Assembly (NCBI GenBank): GCA_033032865.1
Contig: JAWHQI010000024.1
Span: forward strand, 186,001 to 250,000
Origin: Dactylorhiza incarnata
Lineage: Eukaryota; Streptophyta; Magnoliopsida; Asparagales; Orchidaceae
Length of the DNA: 64,000 nt
Direction of reading: 5' to 3'
The notes under the pieces are model-generated. The model made no database searches. It was not told the DNA's origin and was given only the letters and a program-made list of their open reading frames with translations. Of the stretch, positions 55,708-64,000 are shown piece by piece. Numbering within the stretch: position 1 is the first letter of the stretch; each line of letters starts with the position of its first letter. The translations under genes were made by a program, and so were the position numbers.

Positions 55708-58428
55708 ATGGCTCCCAAAAGCTCTAAAGATCTTCTTGAAGGATATGAAATATTCAGGAATGGGTTTTCCCATGCTCCTGAAGAAATCAAGGGAGTGTTC
55801 AACTCCTTGAAGACGAAGGCCTGGAATTTCTACTATCTGAACCCTATATCATTCTCAGAACTGAAGTTCTGGAATGGTTTGGTCATGCCAAGTTATCCAC
55901 TTCCAAGTCTTCCCTCAAGTCAAAGATAGGCGAAGATAGAATATAGATAATCCCTACAAAGCTACAAAAAGCCTTAAATCTTCCATCTTGCAGTCCAAGT
56001 GAGGAGGAAGACATCTCAGAGAAAGACAAGAAAAAGGCTCTGAAATGGACTGGGTACAATGATGCCAAAACAGGATCATTGAAAAGGAAATTCTTCAACC
56101 AAAAAGGAAAACTTTTATCAGATATTGTGGGAAAGGCTATCCTTTGCAAACCAGGGTCACATGACACAATCTCACAGTTCATGTTTGATCTCATGACAAG
56201 AATAATACTCAAAAGGAAAACCTCTTGGGGAGAGGTCCTATTTCAAAGAATCAAGGAATGCCTGTTGGCGCCCAACATGGGCAGAATTCTTTCCCTATAC
56301 CTACTCCAAACCTACCCCAACAAGTTTAGCAAATCCAAAGGAGCAAACCTTCACTATCTCAAGAGAATGGACATTAAGACCCTGGACAGGTTCACCAGGG
56401 TGCTTCCGATGAGTCAGCCCACTGTGGCAAAAGAAAAGGAGAAGATAGCATCCAAATTCACCAAGAAAACTAGAATAATTATGTCAAGCTCTGAGTTTGA
56501 CCACTCTGATGAAGATGTCGGTGCTGACATTGGATCACACAGCAAACTTGACAAGGATTCTACAAAGGATGACATGTCAACTGACATTGTCCCTTCACAG
56601 GTGTTGGTCCAAGATATAACTCCTGGTAACTAATACCTTAACTCCACACTCCTCATTTAATTAATTGATCATAGCCAATCAATTAGGTAGTTATTTTTAA
56701 CACTTGCACAATGTGGACAACAGCTCCTCAAAGACTGCTGAGTGCTCCATCTGAGGGGGAGTTACACCAAGAATCATCCTCCTTAGATATACCCAATATC
56801 AATGATAATGATAAAGACAAGGGGCCTTCATCTCTGGATTTACAAGGTATGATTGATAAGCTTATTTTCAATCTTGAAGAAAGAATAAGGCTTAATCAAG
56901 ATAATGAACCAACCCTCTGGTCTTTACCTTCACCAAGACAATCTGAAGCCCCATATGAGGGGGAGCTGCAGCAAGAGCCACAAGTACATAGAGATGATGA
57001 CAAAGATGCTCTCTCTGAGGGGGAGGAGCCAGAAAATGCTGCCGATGCAATAGATGATTCTGATGATGATCAAGTCTATCCAGATCACATTGAAGAAATA
57101 ACTTCCTTTGCTGAGATGGTGGATACTCCAGCTGCAGAATTGCCTGAACCTCCAGTACAACTAGTGCTCCACATTGCCAACCCTCCAAGTCTACCAAGGC
57201 CCCCAGCCCCAATGATCAATGATCAGCAAACCTCCACTTCAACTTCATCAAATGAGAATATTCTCAATGCTATCAACCTGCTGCTACAGTCTCATCTCAC
57301 TTCAATGAAAACTTATGTTGATCAATCAATTACAACAATCAAAGACTATATTGATTAGTCCATCATGAATGTGAAGACTGAAGTCATGACTGAGATCAAG
57401 GAAATCAAGGAGAACACTGGAATTCTAAACAAGTAGATGACCAAATGGTTTGACTGAGCAGAAAAGACAGTAATTTCTCAGAATACAATTCTTAGATCCA
57501 TGGACAAACATCTCAGACTCTCTGAACAAGATATGTCCTATGTCAAAAATTATGTCAGCAAGACTGATGAGGTAATAAAAAATCAACCAATCATCTCCAA
57601 GATTATATCTACTCCACTGCCATGTAGTTGGATGGAGAAGCTGACAGGAACAAGGAAGAGTTGAAAGCAGATATTGCTAATGTTTCCCAATCTATTGCTG
57701 CCTCAGTCACTGCTTCCCACTTAAATTCTGAGGTAGTCAAACTGCAAGAGGTGCTACAAGCTAATATTGAGAATATTTTCCAAACCCTGTCTGGCACAAT
57801 CTATACAGCTAAACAAGATCTACATCAACAAGTATTTGAAGAAGCCAGAAAGGGGGAGGATACAAATGCTATCATAAAGGCTGACTTAACTCTCAAGGTA
57901 CTGCAAGGTACTAGGCTTGCTCTAAATCTTCCTCTCTTAGATGTAAATAGGGAAGAAGATTGGGACTTCCCAAGTCAAGAGGCAATAGCTCAAAATGCAA
58001 ATCTGAAGAAAAAAAGAGAAAAAGAAAAGACATTGTTGGCAGAAGAATTCATGGCCAAGCAAAGGGAGGTGCAACACAGAGATCCAGATTATGAATATTG
58101 GAGTGATGACTCCAAAGAAATCATCTTGAATGCCTGGGTGAGTCATGGACAAGTATGTCAAAATATTGATAAAATTTACCCATCTAAAGAGTGGATAAAA
58201 TACTTGGAGAGAAATACTAAGAGAGATAGAGTATTCAAAGAAAATTTGGTAAAGAAAGACAATCCAACAAGAATGCCTTCAAGATATATTCCAAAGCCAT
58301 ATCTATACTTCAAAAGGCAAGAGAACAAAAGGAAATTAGCTGAAATTGAGGCTCCCAAAGAGAACGGAAAAGAAGTTGTTGATGACACTCCTGAGGGATC
58401 TTCTTCTTCTAAGAAAAGAAAACTCTAA
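55708..58428 (+). pseudogene. accessory ORF3 (env-position) of element A
   Basis: The start MAPKSSKDLLEGYEIFRNGF matches B ORF3. The domain around 56079-56420 (GKLLSDIVGKAILCKPGSHD, NMGRILSLYLL) is shared with B. Then come an acidic Pro/Glu linker with repeated 'EGELQQEPQ'-like phrases, helical coiled-coil-like stretches and the C-terminal PKPYLYFKRQENKRK...SSSSKKRKL, which looks like a nuclear localisation signal. A stop near 55929, breaks near 56634-56710 and stops at 57358 and 57436 interrupt about 907 codons. Sense orientation, after pol. No signal peptide or membrane helix is evident, so a nuclear role fits better than an envelope role (inference). Confidence 0.75.
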
Positions 58429-58848
58429 ATGAATGTATAAATGTCTTATGAATGACTGGATGTAAATTGAACTATAATTTATCTGAAATGTTTTAAAATT
58501 GAACTATGATTCATTACCTTTTCTGCATTGCTAATGAATGGATTGTTAAATTTATTACCTTTTGTCATAAGCTAATATGTGATATAACTTAAATTTTACC
58601 ACTGTGTTAATGATTAAGTTAATCTGTGATGCTCTGTCATACTCATCTTATCATATTACTGAAATATTAAACTTGGTTTGTAACACACATGTCATGTATA
58701 TCATATCTAATATAATATCCCAAATGTCTTGTTAATGATTATATAAGTATGTTATAATGATTATCATGTTGTGAAGTCCATGATAAGTACTTTTATGATA
58801 TGTACTCTAGCATTAAGGCTATTCTGCCCTCTTCAAATATGGGGAGAT
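58429..58848 (+). other. 3' spacer and polypurine tract of A
   Basis: AT-rich spacer without a gene. ATATGGGGAGAT at 58837-58848 is the polypurine tract before the 3' LTR. Confidence 0.75.
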
Positions 58849-60081
58849 TGTTGGGAATATTATCCTCAATATTCCCTTGATTTGAAGAAGCCTTACTCTT
58901 AGTGCTAAGTACAAGTTGTATTTGATAAACCCTATTTCCATCTCATAATTATGCAGGGTTAGCTTAGTCAAGGTGTGGAGCAAGTTCAGTTGGTCTGCTG
59001 CCAAAACTACTGAGCTCTCAGTCTCAGCTGAACCGCTGAGACAGGGCCAGGAGCCGTTGAGAAGCAATCTGGACCAGCTGAGCTGCAGATAGATAAAATC
59101 TATTGAGACAACTGTATGTCTCAGCGGATCCGCTGAGATGGGATAGAAGCAGTCGCTGAGACAGGAAGCTGTCTCAGCCTATCCGCTGAGATAGATTCAA
59201 ATAAGCAGACGGGTTTTTATTTTGGCGCAACAAGCTATAAAGTGGAAAGGATGTTCCAATCACTCCCATGCTGTGTCAGGAGGACATCTGATAGTCGTTG
59301 AAAGTAAAGGGCAATATAAAAGCAACAATTAGGGCTTTGAAGAAGCTCTCTGCAACACTCACAAAAGAACAATTTTACAGTTCCATTGATGGCAGCCAAG
59401 AAAAGCTTCTAATCATGTTACCTAAAGCTGCAAGGAGAGAACAGATAGCTCATTTTGATCAACTCAAGACAGAGCAAGTTGATCCTCACTCTTTCTCTGA
59501 AGATAAGGATCAGAAGAATCAAAGTTGAGGCCTTTGAGCTCATCCCAGATTCAAGACTGCTACTGCAGTTGTTCAGCAACAGAAGATTAAGTGTACTCTA
59601 TCTTCTTTTGCTAATCATACATTGATATTACTGTAGGAACTTAACAGTTATGAGTTGTAGGGCAAAATTGCCTGAGTGTAGGGTTGTCTAGCCTGAGAAG
59701 TAGAGATGTGTGTTCAGCTTAAGTGTAGAATCATTGGTTGATCTAAGGTAGGGCTGTTGAGCCTGATGTAGGGTTGTTTAGCCTGAGGTAAGGTTTGAGA
59801 AAATCTGAGAGATCCTGAGGGATCTGTGTTGTAAGTTTTTGGAGCTGAGTTTGGAGGTGTTGGCCTTATCTAACTCTATGTTAGAAAGGTGAAGGGGGAA
59901 AGAGGACTACTCAAGACACCCTGTCTTGAGGAACCTCTATAAATCTTGGTGTGTTTTTTGGATTCTTGATACTTAACTAACTTAAAAATTAGAAAACAGT
60001 TAATTTATAGCCTAAAGAAAAAGAAACCTATTCCCCCCCCCCCCCCTAGGTGACTAAGACTACTTCCTAAACAAACTATCA
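58849..60081 (+). repeat. 3' LTR of element A
   Basis: 1,233 bp, TGTTGGGAATAT...AACTATCA, with the CGCTGAGAC cluster at 59020-59200, TATAAAAG near 59316 and 15 C in the homopolymer run. It is followed by cttta, a near-match to ctcta left of the 5' LTR. Confidence 0.93.
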
Positions 60082-60852
60082 CTTTATACACTTATTCTTC
60101 TGTCGAATAGAATTCAAATTCATTCCCTTTTCTGTTGTATCCTAATAGGAAAGTCCATGGAATAATTGCATTTTCTTTCTATTTTGATGACCCGTCAAAT
60201 ACTTTTAGAATAACTTCCAGAAATATCTTTATTGACTCTCTGTAGTTCTTCTTTCCATTCTTGGATATAATCGACCCGTTAGAGATCCAAACTATTACAT
60301 GTATAACCTCTGAAACATCTTTAGAAAAGAATAAGGAAGAAAATCTAGTTCTATCTGTATTCGACATAGCGTCGAATAGATTTCCCTTCTTATCGACGCA
60401 CCTATGGGTTCTACTGGAAGCTGCGTCGAAATCCACCTCGGCTTAGAAATGATCTTTACAGTCGGCATTGCGTCTAATAGTTATCGGCGTATCCGTCGAG
60501 ATGAAATCCTGAACTCAGAGCATCTTCCTTCTGCGTCGATTATAAGTCCAAGTTACGTCGACTTCAAATACTGCTTCAACTGACTCTGTCTTCTGCGTCG
60601 AGTAGATCTCGATGTTGCGTCGACATAGACTTCAGTCTGAGTTAATGTTACTTCTATTCGAAGTTACTTTGACTTGCAGTCGAAGCTGCATCGACTTCCA
60701 TTCGACGCTGGTTTAACTCTAATGAAAGTGAGACATCCTAAGACATCTAATGACCAAATTACATTTTCTATACAACATGTGTAATACATCCTAGATAATA
60801 AAATCACTTGTATATAATTTGTAAGATGAATCAAAGGGTGTTTTTCACAACA
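60082..60852 (-). repeat. partial 5' LTR of a minus-strand copia element (probably H)
   Basis: The minus strand starts TGTTGTGAAAAACACCC at 60852 inside a gypsy integrase remnant. From 60720 to 60360 it carries a dozen GCGTCGA/TCGACGC motifs, resembling U3 of B. The LTR is cut by A at 60082. It has the same orientation as the gag fragment at 3321-4261, so both may be parts of one element, but about 1.6 kb between them is missing. Confidence 0.6.
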
Positions 60853-61254
60853 CCCTTATTTTTATGGAATTTGAAGTTGTCGATCCCAAGGTGGTTGCGG
60901 CAAAAGAAGTAAATGAAGAATGGAGGCTCGAGAACGACAAAGCCCTAGAAAAAGCTTTGGATTTGTGGAAGAGCTTCGAGACCTCGCCACAATAAGATAA
61001 GAAGTCAAGTGGAGATGACTAAGTACTTTGACAAGCATGACCGCATTAAACATTTCGAGAAAGGCGATCTGGTCCTACAAAAGGTCGACATCACCGCCAT
61101 ATCGACAACTGTGGGAAAAATCAATCCTAATTGGGAGGGATCGCACGTGATCCTAGAAGCCCTGAGAATATGAGGTTACCGCCTACAAAATCAGGAAGGC
61201 GACACACTCGGAAATACCTGGAGCGGTGATGACATGAAAAGATTCTACTCCTAA
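60853..61254 (+). pseudogene. pol: integrase C-terminal end of a Tat-type gypsy element
   Basis: Broken frames read NEEWRLENDKALEKALDL, a shifted ELRDLATIR, then KYFDKHDRIKHFEKGDLVLQKVD, NPNWEGSHVILEAL and GYRLQNQEGDTLGNTWSGDD, ending KRFYS at 61254. This is the GPY/F-like C-terminal end of Ty3/gypsy integrase of Tat/Ogre type. The rest was displaced by the insertion of the LTR at 60082-60852. Confidence 0.82.
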
Positions 61255-61995
61255 GCCAAAGTCTCAGGGCGCATGCATCGAACATGGGGCTTATAATAAT
61301 ACTCATATATATTTGTGGATATTCAATACAATATGTCATGTATTCTTTAACAAATACTTGTTCTGACTCGATTTTTACATTAAGTGTAAATGAGTCAAGG
61401 AACGCGCGATCACCACAAATGCCTTGGGTCATGAACATCCACCTCTCCATTCGGGACCTCCGATCGAGTAAGGGGTGGTGTCTTGGGTACATTGAGTCCT
61501 CCTAAGACAACGTTGTTGAAACCGATTTCTCGGTCTCTAGTAGAGCTCGGGGCCCTCACCGAAATGAGGGGCAGCTAGCCCTTACTAATCCCTCAGAGAA
61601 GGTAGACCGGAAACTAGGAAGATTGACTAAGACCTTAGTCACAGCGAGGAGGTCCCTCCACTAACCCGGAAGATCGTTGAGTGCTTACCCTCCCAAGCCA
61701 AAGCTGAGACTCAGGCACCTTGGAGAGCTCTAGAAATGCTAACCAAGGAGAGCCTAAGGAGAGGGAGGCTGAAGTGAGATCCTCTCCAAAGGTGCCCTTG
61801 AGGTCCTATTTATAGATTTTCTGATCTGGCCTGCAAATAGCAGGATTCCGCCTTCTGACTTTACTATCCGCACCCCAAATGGGTCTGCTAACAGCCAAAC
61901 TCCATTGTTTGGAGAGGCTAAAAGCAGACCACCAAGGGTGACAGGGTAATTTGACTGATCTCGGTGACTCGGGGAGGAATCTGGCTCGCCCATCC
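61255..61995. other. 3' region after the gypsy pol remnant; LTR edges unresolved
   Basis: No gene. The stretch 61500-62340 is GC-rich and probably LTR-derived, but I could not fix its ends or find a second copy in the window. Confidence 0.5.
61807..61814 (-). promoter_or_regulatory. minus-strand TATA box
   Basis: The minus strand reads TATAAATA, downstream (leftward) of the 38-bp repeats. With the plus-strand TATA at 62371 it forms a divergent pair around the repeat block. Confidence 0.5.
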
Positions 61996-62205
61996 TCTCA
62001 CGACCCATTGGCGAGTTCTTGACTCGCTCGCCTCCTCGCGAGCATTCGGCGGGTTCTTGACTCACTCGCCTCCCCGCGAGCATTCGGCGGGTTCCTGACT
62101 CGCTCGCCTCCTTGCGAGCATTCGGCGGGCCTCTGGCTCGCTCGCCTTCTTGAGAACATTCGGCGGGCCTCTGGCTCGCTCGCGTTCTTGCGAATCAACC
62201 CGGCT
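61996..62205. repeat. 38-bp tandem repeats rich in GCTCGC/GCGAGC
   Basis: About five copies of a 38-bp unit with the cores gactcgctcgcctcc and gcgagcattcggcggg. More isolated GCGAG/CTCGC motifs follow to 62300 and reappear after the spliced frame (63770-63960). Confidence 0.85.
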
Positions 62206-62370
62206 CGCTTCGCTTTTGTTTGCCTATCCTCTAGGTGAATATCGGGGTTGTTCACAATCCCCGCTCTTCGCGAGGCTCTTTAGGCTCGCGAATAACCATC
62301 CAACCCTTGATATTCGCCGGCCCCCTCGGTGACGGGGCGAGAATCTTTCGGTGGGTCCCATGCCCACCAC

Positions 62371-62378
62371 TATAAATA
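62371..62378 (+). promoter_or_regulatory. plus-strand TATA box of the four-exon frame
   Basis: TATAAATA is 81 bp upstream of the ATG at 62452. A start of transcription near 62402 would leave a 50-base 5'UTR. Confidence 0.6.
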
Positions 62379-62451
62379 CCACTCTCCTTGGCCGTCATTC
62401 GAACTCTTCATTTTTCTCTATCTTTTCTTATTTGCCGTGGGCCCCAACGTG

Positions 62452-63610
62452 ATGTCGAAAAAGGACGAGATGTTGGCCCGCCTAAAGGCTTCGCAAGCTG
62501 CCCAGAAGGGGAAGACCGCTATCATCGCCTCCTGGAATTCTCCGCGACGCTCCCCACCTCCTCCTTCCCTAAGGACGGCAAAGGTCGTTCGGCGCGCGGC
62601 TGGTGGGTGAGAGTCTTCCTCTTCTCCGCGCTCTCCGGATGACGGGCGCGCCTCGCAGGTATTGTCGCCAAGCTCGCTTATTTGATGTTCTTCTTTTTCA
62701 TCCTTATTTATCACGTTCGCAGAATGATCCTCCGGACGAGAGCGAATCGGGAAGGCCAAACACGGAGATCCCTCTCTCCTCCACGGGTTGGGGTGGCGTT
62801 CTTCTTGCGGATACGAGGGCCATTGGTCGACAGGACTCGCCTTCGCAACGAGGTGAGCGGCTTACCTCGTTTTCCCTCACGTTCCTTGACTCGCTAAGTC
62901 GTGCTTACTTTTTCATGCAGTGTCCTCTCTCGCGCCCCCGGAAGATCAAGTTTTTCCTCCGGCGAACTCGCCCGTCATGCCGAATCAAACCATCCCAACT
63001 CCCGGATTCGGCTTATCGGGTCAGAGGAGCCCAGGAGTGACGTTGATTGCCGAGTCTGGACCTGGCTCCAGACCCGCGCTCGCCTCCGGTCTGGGTAAGG
63101 CCTTCACCCCTGCCTTTATTGAAGCATTCTGAGGCCAGCCGGGCACCTCCAGCCAGCGGCCCAGTACTCGAATTCCCCCACTAGGTTAGGCTATCGCCAT
63201 TGAGCGTTGTTTTTCACTTTGTCGCTGATTACTACTTCACAGGTGACCCGACGACCCCTCTCTCCGAGTCAGAGTCTGGAGCGCTGGAGATATCTCCACC
63301 CCCCTTGCCGAGCCAGGTTGCTGACTTTCTGGGGGATCCCAGCGATCCGGAGCGAATGAAGAGGCGGGTCACAGAGATATTCCAGAAACATACCGCACTG
63401 CTGAGGGATCTACACGAGCAGAATCGGCTGGACCGGCTCGCCAATGAAGAAAGGTTCGCCGCGATGGAGGACGCGAACGCGCGCGTTCTCGCTGAGATAC
63501 GGCCGACCGATCATGGTGACGCGACCTGCCCCGGGGTGTATATTGCTCATATCGATGATTACATGTGGCTGACGAGCCAGGCGAACCAGTCACTCCGCGA
63601 GTATCACTAG
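62452..63610 (+). pseudogene. four-exon gene, unknown product, one nonsense codon
   Basis: Proposed exons 62452-62658, 62723-62852, 62921-63094 and 63243-63610, with GT-AG introns of 64, 68 and 148 nt. The phases join without a break and give 292 codons. The only fault is TGA at 62608-62610 (codon 53), explained by a CGA to TGA change. Exon 1 starts MSKKDEMLARLKASQAAQ; exon 4 has an acidic Pro-rich part, then a charged helix (MKRRVTEIFQKHTALLRDL, ANEERFAAMEDANARV) likely to form a coiled coil. GC content is well above the surroundings. It could be an accessory gene of the adjacent gypsy element (such genes occur in Tat elements) or a host gene fragment. I do not recognise the family. Confidence 0.55.
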
Positions 63611-64000
63611 CCACGAGTCCCCCCTCGCTCTGGTGTCCGGGGTCGCGGTTGCTGGAAGTGGTTGTGATATTGAGGATCTCCGTATTGCTTTATTGTTTTT
63701 CTTCCCCCCTCCTCTTCAATAGGAGGGGCCGCGAACAATTTTTATGAGTCTGTAATAACAATACTTTGACTCGCTTGCGAGCCTCTTATTTTTCTATTTT
63801 TTATTTCGTTCTTTCACCCTGCTTGGTTCGCTCTTGCGTGAATTACATCTCTTTTACTCGCACTCGCACACCTCCCTTGCTTTTTCCCTTATGATTCATT
63901 ATTTGGTGTTAGCTCGCCAATGGAGAAACGCTTTTGACAGGTTGTCGACTCGCACGGAGCGAATTGGATCCCTGGAGGCGGAAGAGTACCGCGTGAATCC
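63611..64000 (+). other. region after the four-exon frame
   Basis: T-rich, with isolated GCTCGC/GCGAGC motifs and an AATAACAATA stretch (63754) that could serve as a polyadenylation region. No gene is supported up to the window end. Confidence 0.5.

Larger units (their letters stand above)
4262..60081 (+). mobile_element. Element A: SIRE/Maximus-type copia retrotransposon, split by four insertions
   Basis: LTRs at 4262-5525 and 58849-60081 share ends (TGTTGGGAATAT...AACTATCA) and internal motifs. After removing the inserts at 6670-17747, 17925-30030, 30714-41465 and 44663-54582, each with one copy of its target duplication, A is about 11,944 bp, close to B (12,106 bp). Gene order is gag, protease, integrase, RT, RNase H and an accessory ORF3. 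Flanks read ctcta and cttta, a probable 5-bp target duplication with one mismatch. The LTRs differ in length and sequence and all genes carry stops or frameshifts, so A is the oldest member of the stack. Confidence 0.93.

Noticed and set aside
56892..57212. minus-strand frames opposite A ORF3
   Set aside because: Shadows of the acidic, repeat-rich plus-strand ORF3; no conserved counterpart in B.

Overview
This is nuclear DNA of a flowering plant with a repeat-rich genome. Almost the whole window is LTR retrotransposons nested inside one another: Ty1/copia elements of the SIRE/Maximus type and Ty3/gypsy elements of the Athila, Tat and probably Tekay types. I see no tRNA, rRNA, CRISPR array or bacterial-type operon. 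The species cannot be named from the sequence. The only candidate for an ordinary spliced gene is a four-exon reading frame at 62452-63610.

Layout. 1-242 is the 3' end of a copia LTR. 243-3320 is the leader and 2.56-kb LTR of a minus-strand element (G). 3321-4261 is the zinc-knuckle end of a minus-strand copia gag (H). 4262-60081 is one old SIRE-type element (A, about 11.9 kb once its inserts are removed). A was hit four times, and each insert has a perfect 5-bp target-site duplication: F at 6670-17747 (agaag, apparently a giant solo LTR), B at 17925-30030 (gaatc, minus-strand SIRE-type, 12.1 kb), C at 30714-41465 (gtatg, plus-strand copia, 10.75 kb) and D at 44663-54582 (ctagg, Athila-type gypsy, 9.9 kb). 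F itself contains E at 10677-16615 (ccggc), a non-autonomous Athila relative with its own zinc-knuckle ORF. C contains a 147-bp hairpin at 36912-37058 (gaatc). Right of A lie an H-type LTR piece (60082-60852), the integrase tail of a Tat-type gypsy element (60853-61254) and a GC-rich region with 38-bp repeats, two diverging TATA boxes and the four-exon frame.

Most notable pattern. Elements A, B and C each carry an accessory gene beyond pol: sense in A and B, antisense in C. In each case the gene has its own promoter-like module: a cluster of short CpG-rich repeats followed by a TATA box. The repeats are specific to the element and match the repeats in that element's own LTR upstream of the LTR TATA box (CCGCTGAGAC in A, TCGACGC in B, CTATCGCC/GGCGATAG in C). 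The antisense gene of C also has a canonical 5'UTR intron. I infer that the accessory protein may recognise its cognate repeats and so control both the LTR and its own promoter. This would be comparable in logic to the VANC anti-silencing proteins of VANDAL DNA transposons. It is a hypothesis from arrangement only.

All retroelement genes here carry nonsense codons or frameshifts, so every copy looks defective, although C and E, whose LTR pairs are nearly identical, look young.
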